From Ceratobasidium sp. AG-K (lineage: Eukaryota; Basidiomycota; Agaricomycetes; Cantharellales; Ceratobasidiaceae), in the NCBI GenBank assembly GCA_037039685.1, contig JAWNGF010000010.1:992001-1056000 (forward strand): a stretch of DNA of 64,000 nucleotides, given 5' to 3'. The translations under genes and the position numbers were made by a program. The notes under the pieces were generated by a model. It searched no databases. It saw only the letters and a list, made by a program, of their open reading frames with translations, and was not told where the DNA came from. Below are positions 11,115 to 19,625 of the stretch, one piece after another. Each line of letters starts with the position of its first letter. Within the stretch, counting starts at the first letter, position 1.

Positions 11115-12777
11115 GACTCCTCATCAGAGACTTCTTCCAGAGCGGCTATCTTGACGACGCAGTTTTTCGCGATGTGGCCCTTCTTCTGGCAGCGGTAACA
11201 AGTGAGTTCTGAACTACTGGTTGCTGCCATTTCAATTCCTGCGACCGTGCGGGTGTTTAGGCGAAGGTAGGGGAATGGGAGTTCGCTCTCAGAGCCATCT
11301 TCCCATTTGATGGTGGGAATTTTGAAGCCCTTCTTGTTATTCCCAATTTTTGTAATTTGTCCCCTGGTTGCGCCCTTTGGTCCCATGGTATACACCCTGT
11401 CTCCCTCCTTGAATTGTGTCTTCTGCGCTGTTGCGCTCGTGGTCACCTTCTTGAAGGTTCCGCTCAATGTCGCCTTCTCCAGGCCCTTGGCCTTTTTCTC
11501 CAGATTTCGTGCAATAAGGCTTGCATCAATCCTAGACGCGTGATTCATCAACTGTGTGAGGGAAATAATGTGGCGATCAATGCTCTGAATTGACATGACG
11601 TCCTGGATTTCGTCTTTGAGTCCTGAGTAAAAATCGTCTTTGAGGGTGGCCTCATTGTAACCCAAGGCGCTGGAATAGGTTCGAAAATTCGAAATGTAGT
11701 CGACCACTGACTTGGTTTGTTTCAGATTTCGATATTTTTGCCGATAAACTTCCGCTTGCTCTACTTCGCCAAAGGCTTCCTCGAAGGCTTCCTCGAAAAG
11801 GGTCATGTCGTTAAGGATAGGTTGAGGGATGCCATCCATTTCTTTCTCAAGGAATGGGCGAATCCATTCCCTGGCTTCCCCCCTTAGGTACGAGACAACA
11901 AAGAGGATCTGCTGATCTACTGTATCGTAACGCAACTCCGAAGTGCTGATGTAGAGATTACAGGCGAAGGTAAAGTCCCTAGCCTTCTGCCCGCGTTCGC
12001 CATTGTATTCGGGAGGTTTGCTGGCTGAACTCTTTTTAGCAGTTCGAGGAGCAGTGGGGGTTATACCCTGAGTGGCGACGGGAGCTGAACCAAGTGTGAA
12101 TCGTCCAGTGGACCTTCCTAGTGCTTGTTGATTGAGGGGAGTCCTGCCCGGGGGTTGTGATACGCCAGGATTTGCTCCTGTTCCTTGGTTACGAGGTTGG
12201 TAAGCGCGACCTCCTGCTTGAAGAATTAAAATGTCCATGTCGTTCTGCATGGTATTGAGGAGCGCTTGATTTGTTTGAACATCGGCTTGAGTGGCCTGAA
12301 TACTTTGTAGGTTGAGGTCGCCATCTCCTGCATTCCAGATACCCATTGATGAATGTTGTCAACGCGTCTGTTCGTGATTTCGACCCGTCGCGCTATTTCG
12401 AGTAGGAACGCGGCAATGTCTTCATTAGTGGTTCCGCAATTGTTGTACCATTGACCATTTTCCAACTGGTCTTCGATATATTGGTCCGATGGTATCGTCT
12501 CCACTCGTCCACTAGCTTCTGGAGGGTGAAGATCCCCAGTGCGCATGGAAGCGTTATCGCGATTTGCATTGGGTGGAGATGATGTAGCCGCTGGGGCTCC
12601 AACACCAAAGGAAACTTGATGTGACTCCGTTCCCTGGACCGTAGGATCCGATCGACTGGTCCCTGCGTCACCGGACATGATGTTGGTTGCACTTGGAACT
12701 TGGGATGTAGATCGGCCTAGACCAAAGGTTGTTCTGATGCGTCCTGCCACTGATCCCTCTCCTGGGTAGATTGACAT
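11096..12777 (-). pseudogene. Element B gag, one frameshift
   Basis: The N-terminal part starts at ATG 12777 and is a Ser/Pro-rich region followed by a coiled-coil stretch. Near 12310 the frame shifts by one base; the rest runs on as a coiled coil, a capsid-like domain (about residues 130-300) and a CCHC knuckle (CYRCQKKGHIAKNC). Loss of one C in a short run would explain the shift. Gag ends ESGKGSV and a TGA at 11096-11098, with the GGGAAAA heptamer five codons before the end. A full gag would be about 580 residues. Confidence 0.9.
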
Positions 12778-13171
12778 GAGCTATAATAAATGCGCTTCCT
12801 GGTGCGCTGCGACCAAATATGGCTAGTACTTGTTGGTGAAGAGAAACTCCCCTGGGTAGAGATGGATAAGTAGGGGGAACCTAGTCGACGGTAGGTTCAA
12901 GGCGAGGGTCTCAGAGGTCCTTGTTCCAATAGAATATATAAGCGGCGCTTCCTGATTAGGTGGCAATGGCTTAGTGATATCAGAGGATAGGGGACGTCTT
13001 CAACAGGCTAATGGATGCGAGCTGCAATATGCCTCGACGTGTAAATGATGCAGGGGAGATATAGGGGTATTAGCTATCAATGGTGAAGGGTGTGCAATTG
13101 CTCAGAGATATCCCGGTGATGATAAACCTGGTTCCGACAGCGACGAGGGCTGTATCCGCGGCGAAGGCGAC
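12778..13171 (-). other. Leader of element B between PBS and gag
   Basis: About 390 bp lie between the primer site and the gag ATG. I see no convincing ORF. In a retroelement this region would carry packaging signals, but nothing specific is visible. Confidence 0.6.
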
Positions 13172-13183
13172 AAGACTTGTTCT
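13172..13183 (-). promoter_or_regulatory. Self-priming primer-binding site of element B
   Basis: On the minus strand AGAACAAGTCTT begins 2 nt after the 5' LTR. It is a perfect 12-nt complement of AAGACTTGTTCT, at 13314-13303 inside the LTR, which lies about 33 nt downstream of the start of TATATATA (13347-13340), where transcription should start. This is the Tf1-type self-priming layout, in which the 5' end of the RNA primes its own reverse transcription. Confidence 0.8.
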
Positions 13184-13185
13184 AG

Positions 13186-13610
13186 TGTCACAACCCTAGC
13201 CGAACCTTGGAGGCTAAGACTCCACAGGTAGTGAGGATGGGGGTTGGGGCGGCAACTAAGGCCTAAGTGAGTCACGCGATTGTATGAGGGGAAAACAACA
13301 AGAGAACAAGTCTTGTGGGGACAAGACTTGTGTCGCTGGTATATATACTAACTACTGTGGCTATGTACAATAGAGAGCAGGCGACAAGGGAAGACAAAAG
13401 GAGAAAAGGCAAGAGTCCAAGGGAAGCGAGGACAGAACAAAGGGAACGTGGTAAGTCCATGGGCGCCAAGGGAAAACTGGGACTAGCCAGGCAGGCATGT
13501 CCCGCGGTCATGGCTTACATAAAGGCGACTATATGCGCCAGGGCGAGGAGAACGAGACCAAACACGAGCCAAACAGAACACAGAAAAGAGAAAAGGAAAA
13601 GGTCGTGACA
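13186..13610 (-). repeat. 5' LTR of element B
   Basis: The LTR is 425 bp, TGTCA...TGACA, with a TATATATA box at 13340-13347. A perfect 11-bp inverted repeat (13306-13316 and 13321-13331) overlaps the predicted start of transcription. I count two differences from the 3' LTR. Confidence 0.97.
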
Positions 13611-13615
13611 ATGGC

Positions 13616-14361
13616 CATCTTGATTTCATCCTTAAGACCGTCATAGAAATCATCACAAAGTACTCGATCAGTGTACCCGAGTACCAATGAATAAGTGACG
13701 AAGTCTTGTAGATAATCTTGGACAGAGTTCTTCTGGATCAATTTCTTGTATAATTGTCTATATTGGTCGATCTTGTGAACATCGCCAAACCTAGCTTGCA
13801 TTTCGCTCCAGAATTCATCCATGTTGTGTAGCCAAATAGTTGCTCCCCTTCTTGCCGTGTCTACATCAATTCCGGGTTGCATCCATACATAGGCAGGCCC
13901 CTTGCAATAACCCATGATATAGGTGATTTTTTGTTCTGTGGTTGCTTGTGGCGATGTATGATTTATGTACAAAGTACATTGCAACTTAAACTCATCAAAT
14001 TTATCTACATCTCCAGAAAATTCTTCTGGGGGATGCATTTTGAGTTTGTATCCTGGGGTGGTTGTTGACGCAGTGGTGGAAGGTGTTGCTCCTAGGTTTG
14101 CAAGTGACTGAGACACTGCATTCATTAATTGGTGAAGGGGTGCAATTTGTGCAGTTTGATTTTGAATTGCATGGATATCTGCAACGTTATTGTCGATCCC
14201 TTGTTCTAGGGTAGAGGTGATACTATTTAAGGCATTAATATGACCTTTGATTTTTTGCACTTTGTCTATTAAGGCATTGATTGCATGTGCAACTACCTCG
14301 GGTCCGGATGTTGCTGAAATTTGGGTAAATCCCCCTTGACTAGGTGATGGAGCCCTTGACA
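13616..14361 (-). pseudogene. Family A gag, N-terminal half (copy A1)
   Basis: The frame starts at ATG 14361 (MSRAPSPSQGG) and holds a coiled coil and the gag capsid-like domain with the pattern typical of gypsy gag (FDEFKLQCTLYIN, YRQLYKKLIQ, YSLVLGYTD). It ends at the element B insertion and resumes at 6502 downward in the same frame once the ATGGC duplication is taken into account. Apart from the insertion no stop is visible in either half. Confidence 0.93.
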
Positions 14362-14828
14362 TATCGGAGCGGGGAAAAAAAGTAGATTTATTGGGATCCC
14401 AGGCTGTACAAAATATCACGGATTCTTCTTCGAACCCTTCTGTCTTTAATGATGCGCAGACTTCTCAAAAATATCAATTCAAGATTTTTGTCTTCCAAGA
14501 ACAACGCGTTGATTACTCCTAGTTCGTCGTACTGTTTGTATATGTAGTTACGATGAGCGTCTTCAATAAAGAGTTTTAGGGACTCTAGTCTAAGTTGTTC
14601 CCTGTGTTGTTCCTGTGTGAGTTGAGGTCTTGGTCCCACTGAAAAGGGTTGGGTGCAATGGTATTAAGGTGATTTAGAAGGTGGTAATCCTGATTAATAG
14701 GAATACGCACTTCTGCTGCTAGGTGACAGTATTTGCCCTTGATTTTGTCTTTAAGGGTTTCGATCGTGCGCCACTGCCGCTTGTTGTTGCTGATGAGATT
14801 TTCGACCTTTCGAGTGTGTTTTTCCTGG
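14362..14828 (-). other. Leader of copy A1, cut off by element C
   Basis: This stretch holds an 83-codon open frame (14388-14639) rich in Arg, Lys and Leu with no ATG start; I do not trust it as a gene. The 5' LTR expected for A1 is not found before element C begins, nor after it ends. Confidence 0.5.
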
Positions 14829-15283
14829 TGTCGTAAGCTTCTTCTTGGTGGCTATGAGACAAACCGCGATGGAGAGTGGACGGCACTAAGACCTAAGTGA
14901 CCTCTTGAACCGCAACACACTTAAGCGTCTGTAGGCTCTTGAGGGTAGGGGTGGTTCAAAGTGTCACTCAAAGGGAATGTTTGACGAGACAAAACAAGCT
15001 GGGGTTTCCAGGCTTGTTGGTCCTCTATATATATTCACAAAGTGGCCAAGTCATACAAGGCGCAGCCACATGAGTCAACGCAGTCAACCAGTCAGGAGTG
15101 TCCATGTGAGTCATGCTGTATGAACAGACATGACTCGTACAAAGCACAGCCGCGTTACACAATGTAACAGAATAACCACAAGAAGGTGGCAACGCGGCAA
15201 ACAAGAACGGGAACGTAACACAAAAAGGAAGACAGGCGGGCGAGACACAGGGCGAGTCCAATGGAGTGAGCTGGCTCACGACA
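14829..15283 (-). repeat. 3' LTR of element C
   Basis: The LTR is 455 bp with TGTCG...CGACA ends, preceded on the minus strand by the polypurine tract AAGGGGGGAGTAA. It is nearly identical to 21602-22056. Confidence 0.97.
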
Positions 15284-15324
15284 TTACTCCCCCCTTAGAG
15301 TCTGTTTGGGGGACCTGAACGGAC

Positions 15325-16089
15325 CTACTGCACTGCACAGTCCTTTTCCTTCTTCAGCATATATTCTTCCAACCCCTCCTCGTCTTCCAAGGTAAGGTCG
15401 ATTGGGTTGAAGGTGGTATTTCCCGGTTCGTCCGAGAACTTCTCCCATTCTTCCCAAGTCTCCTCCTTCGTCCAGTCCGCCTTGGACCAGTCCAAAACCC
15501 TTTTCTGAGCCTCCACAAACTTCTTGTCCCATTGTCGCACGTCCGGCTCTGTCTCCTTCCATGCTGACACGTCCACTTCCTCCCACTTCCACCAGTTTGG
15601 CGCCCACTCAAACTTCTCCTTTTGGTACCTTCCCCTCTCCAGCTTCCAGTCGCTCAGGTCCCTTTCGTAGTTGGCGTCCCAGGCGTCGTTCCATCGTGGT
15701 CGCAACGTTGGTTGCCTTCCGTCGTACCCTGGTACCCACTCGCTTGAGTATGCTCCTTCTTGTCCCCATTCGACGACTCCGAGCATGTGGGTGGATAGCA
15801 GGACCACTTCTGACACTTGGAAGGCCGCGCATCCTCGGCAGACGAAAATGTCTTTTCTTGCAAGTTGCATTTTTGTCGGCCATTTTTTGCCGACCCACTG
15901 GAATTCGCCCAAGTCTGAGTGGAGAACGTCGTCCGACGCCCTAAAGTGCATTCTCCCTGAGCTTTGCTGGGACCTTTTGAAGACGTAGAGAGCGGCTCCG
16001 GCGTCAAGGATTCGTGCCGTAGCAAACGCTGGTCCGTCCAGGACGCGGGTGAGGTTGTTGACGATAGTGGAGCGGGAGACGGCAGGCAT
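15325..16089 (-). CDS. Extra 3' ORF of element C, Trp-rich acidic protein with SUMO-interaction-like motif
   Basis: A 254-residue frame starts at ATG 16089 (MPAVSRST) and overlaps the tail of pol (15654-16089) in a different frame. I do not recognise the family. It shows a CxxC (FVCRGC, near residue 84), a strongly Trp-rich charged region (residues 133-215, over a dozen Trp) and near the C-terminus PIDLTLEDEEG (229-239), a SUMO-interaction-like motif with an acidic tail. A GATAAAA box lies 99 bp upstream of the ATG (16188-16194), followed by a CT-rich leader. Position, promoter spacing and IDLT motif parallel the extra ORF of element B, but the proteins are otherwise dissimilar. Confidence 0.7.
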   Translation of the reverse strand: MPAVSRSTIVNNLTRVLDGPAFATARILDAGAALYVFKRSQQSSGRMHFRASDDVLHSDLGEFQWVGKKWPTKMQLARKDIFVCRGCAAFQVSEVVLLSTHMLGVVEWGQEGAYSSEWVPGYDGRQPTLRPRWNDAWDANYERDLSDWKLERGRYQKEKFEWAPNWWKWEEVDVSAWKETEPDVRQWDKKFVEAQKRVLDWSKADWTKEETWEEWEKFSDEPGNTTFNPIDLTLEDEEGLEEYMLKKEKDCAVQ

Positions 16090-19000
16090 CTTGGAGAGCA
16101 GAAAAGATTTAATGAGTTGAGAGTGGAGTGAAGCTTGGAGTAGTAGCAAGTTTTGCAAGTGATACTACTGGTTTCGCCCCCTCTCCCTTTTATCTTCCCT
16201 GGAGTGTAGTTAGATGGCGTGGGAGCCTCGGGGTGTCGGCGTAGAAGATCCTTGATGATCTTTGAAAGGTGCCCAAAATCTTCCGCCCTTTGTTCTGTGT
16301 CTTCTTCACTTCCATAGCCCTTCCATCTGACCCTGTAAAAAAGACCGTCCTTTGTCTTTTTCCAGTCCAAAATCTTCTCTACTTCGTATTCTTCTTCTCC
16401 TTCTTCTGTTATGATCGGCGGTGGTCGGGGTTGGTTACGGTTGAATTCACTGTCTCCTTTGTAAGGGCTGAGCAACTCAATGTGGAAAACAGGATGCACC
16501 CTCATTGTTGTCGGCAAATCAAGTTCGTAAGCGTGTGACCCTATCTGTCGCTTCACAACAAATGGCCCGTGCTTTTTGTTGTCCAGTTTCTTTGAAGGTC
16601 TTTTTGTTTGAATGTTCTTTCCCAGCAGCCACACTAGATCTCCTTCTCGGTACTCATTCTTTGGTTCTTCTTCTGGAAGCCTTTGGGTTTCCATTGATGC
16701 AATTGCTTTGTCGTGGATTTTACGCCATTTTCCTGTGATGTTGTTTGCTTCAGGAACTGTTGATTCTTCTGCAGATATGTTCCACAGTGGTTCCCTTCCG
16801 TAGACAATTTCGAAAGGGGAACTACCTGTTACGCGGTGCTTCTGTAGATTATAGCTGAACTCCGCAATAGGTAATAAGTCCGCCCAATCATCCTGTCGGT
16901 AGTTGACGAACGATCGCAGCCAGCCTTCCATCCATTGGTTGATCCTTTCCGTTATTCCATCTGTTTGGGGGTGGTAGGCAGTACTGAAACCTGGGCTAGT
17001 TCCAATCTTCTCATAAATGGCTTTCATAAGTTTGGAATTGAAAGTAGTCCCTCGGTCTGAGATTGTGCTTTTTGGAAAACCGTGCAACTTCCAAACATTT
17101 GTGATGAAGAGATTTGCAAGGTCGCTTGCCGTGTGAGATTCTTTGCAGGGTATGAAGTGCGCCATTCTTGAGAATCGGTCCACCACTACTAAGATGCTAT
17201 CTGACCCCCTGGATTTTGGCAACTTCACCACGAGGTCGAATGCTATGTCTTCCCACGGTCCTTTTGGAATCTCCAGAGGCTTGATCGGGACTATGGACTT
17301 CGATCCCTTTGTCCGTTGGCAGGTCTCGCATGATTCCACGTATCTGTTTATGCTTTGCTTCATTCCTGGCCAGAAGTATCTTCTTGATATTAGTTCCAGT
17401 GTTCTAGCCTGTCCTTGATGTCCTGCAATTTTTGAGTCGTGATGAGTTCGCATGACGGCCAGTCTGGATTCCTTATCTTCCGGCACGTAGATCCTTCCCT
17501 TAAACCATAAAAGTCCTTCCTTGAAATCATAGTCTTTTGCGCTGTGTTGTAGGGCTTTTGGTAACGTTTCCCTTGACTTGCAGATTTCTTTGATTCGTGC
17601 TAGTCCTTCATCTGTTTCCTGAGCCTCTTTGATAGTTTCTATGATGTTCGTGCCAATTTGTCCCATGAATCCCTTGAACCTTTCGGCAGATATCATAACT
17701 TGTTCAGGTGTCGGGATATCTTCATGGTCTGACCGTCTTGATAAAAGGTCCGGTTTTGATGACAGGATTCCAGGCCGATATATGATGTCAAAGTTATAGG
17801 AAGCAAGCAACTGGTGCCATCTTGCGTGTCGGCGGTTGAAAGTTCTTGCTTCCTTCCAGAACTGTAGGTTCCTATGATCGGTGTAGATGGTAATAGGTTC
17901 CTTTGTTCCTTCGAGGTAAAGCCTCCAATGTGTTAAAGATTCTATGATTGCCATAAGTTCCTTATCGTGGACGTCGTAGTTGAGTTGAGCCTCATTGAAA
18001 GATTTTGAAAGAAAAGCAATAGGGTGTAGGTAGCCATCATCTTGCCTTTGCGACAGGATTGCTCCCATTGCTATTCCACTTGCGTCTGTTTCCAAGAAGA
18101 AGGGTTTGTCCGGGTTTGGATGGCGTAGCGTGGGCTCCTTGCTGATTTCCGTCTTTAGGGCTTCAAATGCTTCCTGCTGATTGCTTCCCCATTCCCATTT
18201 GTTCTCTTTTCTTGTTAAGGATGTCAGGGGTTTTGCTAATCGGCTAAAATTCGGTACAAATCTTTGGTAGAAGTTCGCGAATCCTAGGAATGCTTGGACC
18301 TGCTTGAGTGTTCTAGGTTCCTTCCACTCCTTTATTGCCTTGACCTTTTCTTCCTCCATCGAGATGCCCGAATCGCTGATTCCAAGTCCAGTATATGTCA
18401 ATTTGGTGACAAAGAATTCGCATTTTGGAAGCTTTGCAAAAAGGTTCTCCTCCAGTAAGATTTTTAGCACTTTCCTGACATCCACGGTATGTTGACTTCT
18501 GTTTTTAGAGAAGACTAAGATGTCGTCGATATATACTATGACACATACGTTGATGAGATCATGGAAGATGTGGTTCATATATCTTTGGAATATGGCGGGC
18601 GCGTTTTTTAGTCCAAAAGGCATGACAACATATTCGAACAGTCCTTCTTTTGTTCTGAAGGCTGTCTTCCATTCGTCTCCTTCCTTGATTCTGATATTGT
18701 TGAAACCCATGCGTAGATCGATTTTGGAAAAAATCTTTGCGTCCTTGATTTTATCCAAGAGGTCTTCCATTAGGGGCATTGGGAATCTGTCGTCCTTCGT
18801 AATGGCGTTTACTCCTCTAAGATCTTGAACAAGTCGTAGTTGCCAAACTGCCCCTGGATTCTTGGGATCGATCGGCTTTTTGACAAAGAAGCAAGGTGAT
18901 GCAATGGGTGATTTGCTTGGTCGAATTTTCCCCGCTGCCATTTCTTCATCCAAGTATTCTCTCAGTGCAATTGACTCTGCTGGAGAGAGTGGGATAGGTC

Positions 19001-19625
19001 TGGCTGGTTTCGGGAGCTCAGCTCCTTCCTTGAAGTCGATGGCACAGTCGTATGGGCGGTGATCTGGGATTCTCTTGAATTTTTCTTCGCTAAAGACGTC
19101 AGCAAATTCCTTGAATTCCTCGGGCAGGTCGTCTATTGAGGCTGTCCTTGCTTGAATGGCTTCTGCTCGCCATGATATGTGCTTTGTTTTCCAATCGATG
19201 ATAGGGTTTGATTCTTCTAACCATTCCAATCCTAGGATGAGTTTAGTTTCTCCGGTGGGCATAGCGAAGAAGATTTGTTTGAAGGTTCTTCCCTCCACTT
19301 CCAGTTCCAGCTTTGCTTTGAAACAAATTTGGTGAGAGAGTTCTTTCCCTTGGATACCAATTACTCTTCTGGGAGTGGAGAGTTCTATGAGTGGAATGTT
19401 GTTGGACCGAGCCCACGAAATGTCCAGGAAGTTCTTTGATGCTCCAGAATCAATGAGGGTTGGGATAGGTTCTGTGATTCCGGTAACGTTCGCGTAAACA
19501 ATGGTAGATTCATTTGTCGCTCTAAAGTACATTGTTTCCGTTGCCGGTTTCTTGGTCTCTCCACACACAGTTAGAGGGAGACCCCTTCTTTTCCCGAGTC
19601 TTCTACGATTGTTGCTTCCCTTCCT
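15654..19625 (-). CDS. pol: Element C pol: protease, RT, RNase H, integrase, chromodomain
   Basis: The frame is open from the gag overlap (about 19625) to 15654, over 1,300 codons. Domains in order: protease (LIDSGASKNF), reverse transcriptase (YIDDILVFSK), RNase H (FLSKSFNEAQ, TDHRNLQFW), integrase zinc domain (HHDSKIAGH ... CETCQ), core with D-D-E (VVVDRFSRMAHF, SDRGTTFNSK, TDGITERINQ) and a chromodomain (YEVEKILDW, YRVRWKGY). The Trp normally found after the KGY motif is absent (EEDTEQRAEDF), so one methyl-lysine cage residue may be missing. There is no credible ATG at the start; expression as a gag-pol fusion by a -1 frameshift is likely. Downstream of the chromodomain the frame overlaps the extra ORF. 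Confidence 0.95.
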   Translation of the reverse strand, partial: RKGSNNRRRLGKRRGLPLTVCGETKKPATETMYFRATNESTIVYANVTGITEPIPTLIDSGASKNFLDISWARSNNIPLIELSTPRRVIGIQGKELSHQICFKAKLELEVEGRTFKQIFFAMPTGETKLILGLEWLEESNPIIDWKTKHISWRAEAIQARTASIDDLPEEFKEFADVFSEEKFKRIPDHRPYDCAIDFKEGAELPKPARPIPLSPAESIALREYLDEEMAAGKIRPSKSPIASPCFFVKKPIDPKNPGAVWQLRLVQDLRGVNAITKDDRFPMPLMEDLLDKIKDAKIFSKIDLRMGFNNIRIKEGDEWKTAFRTKEGLFEYVVMPFGLKNAPAIFQRYMNHIFHDLINVCVIVYIDDILVFSKNRSQHTVDVRKVLKILLEENLFAKLPKCEFFVTKLTYTGLGISDSGISMEEEKVKAIKEWKEPRTLKQVQAFLGFANFYQRFVPNFSRLAKPLTSLTRKENKWEWGSNQQEAFEALKTEISKEPTLRHPNPDKPFFLETDASGIAMGAILSQRQDDGYLHPIAFLSKSFNEAQLNYDVHDKELMAIIESLTHWRLYLEGTKEPITIYTDHRNLQFWKEARTFNRRHARWHQLLASYNFDIIYRPGILSSKPDLLSRRSDHEDIPTPEQVMISAERFKGFMGQIGTNIIETIKEAQETDEGLARIKEICKSRETLPKALQHSAKDYDFKEGLLWFKGRIYVPEDKESRLAVMRTHHDSKIAGHQGQARTLELISRRYFWPGMKQSINRYVESCETCQRTKGSKSIVPIKPLEIPKGPWEDIAFDLVVKLPKSRGSDSILVVVDRFSRMAHFIPCKESHTASDLANLFITNVWKLHGFPKSTISDRGTTFNSKLMKAIYEKIGTSPGFSTAYHPQTDGITERINQWMEGWLRSFVNYRQDDWADLLPIAEFSYNLQKHRVTGSSPFEIVYGREPLWNISAEESTVPEANNITGKWRKIHDKAIASMETQRLPEEEPKNEYREGDLVWLLGKNIQTKRPSKKLDNKKHGPFVVKRQIGSHAYELDLPTTMRVHPVFHIELLSPYKGDSEFNRNQPRPPPIITEEGEEEYEVEKILDWKKTKDGLFYRVRWKGYGSEEDTEQRAEDFGHLSKIIKDLLRRHPEAPTPSNYTPGKIKGRGGETSSITCKTCYYSKLHSTLNSLNLFCSPRCLPSPAPLSSTTSPASWTDQRLLRHESLTPEPLSTSSKGPSKAQGECTLGRRTTFSTQTWANSSGSAKNGRQKCNLQEKTFSSAEDARPSKCQKWSCYPPTCSESSNGDKKEHTQASGYQGTTEGNQRCDHDGTTPGTPTTKGT
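16188..16194 (-). promoter_or_regulatory. Internal TATA-like box for the extra ORF of element C
   Basis: GATAAAAGGG on the minus strand lies inside the pol tail, 99 bp upstream of the ATG at 16089. A CT-rich stretch rich in TC and AACTC follows, like fungal 5' leaders. Its promoter role is inferred. Confidence 0.5.
19554..19595 (-). promoter_or_regulatory. Candidate -1 ribosomal frameshift signal, element C gag/pol
   Basis: GGGAAAA at 19589-19595 is read G GGA AAA in the gag frame. A 5-nt spacer (GAAGG) is followed by a hairpin: GGTCTCCC (19576-19583) pairs with GG-A-GAGACC (19554-19562) with one bulged A and a 13-nt loop. The gag stop TAA (19571-19573) lies in the loop. The -1 frame is open into pol. 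Confidence 0.78.

Larger units (their letters stand above)
6498..13615 (-). mobile_element. Ty3/gypsy chromovirus, element B, with 5-bp target duplication
   Basis: The element is bounded by two direct 425-bp LTRs (6503-6927 and 13186-13610) and flanked by ATGGC at 6498-6502 and 13611-13615. It lies inside the gag of A1. Layout on the minus strand: 5' LTR, self-priming PBS, about 400-bp leader, gag, pol with chromodomain, an extra 3' ORF, polypurine tract, 3' LTR. I count two differences between the LTRs, so insertion is recent. Gag has a frameshift and pol a nonsense codon, so this copy is not autonomous now. Confidence 0.97.

Noticed and set aside
13172..13185. tRNA-primed reverse transcription for element B
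   Set aside because: The 12-nt match to the RNA start, at the same geometry as element C, explains the site better than any tRNA 3' end I could recall.
14388..14639. An 83-codon Arg/Leu-rich frame upstream of A1 gag
   Set aside because: It has no ATG start, lies in the leader of a dead element and has no counterpart in elements B or C.
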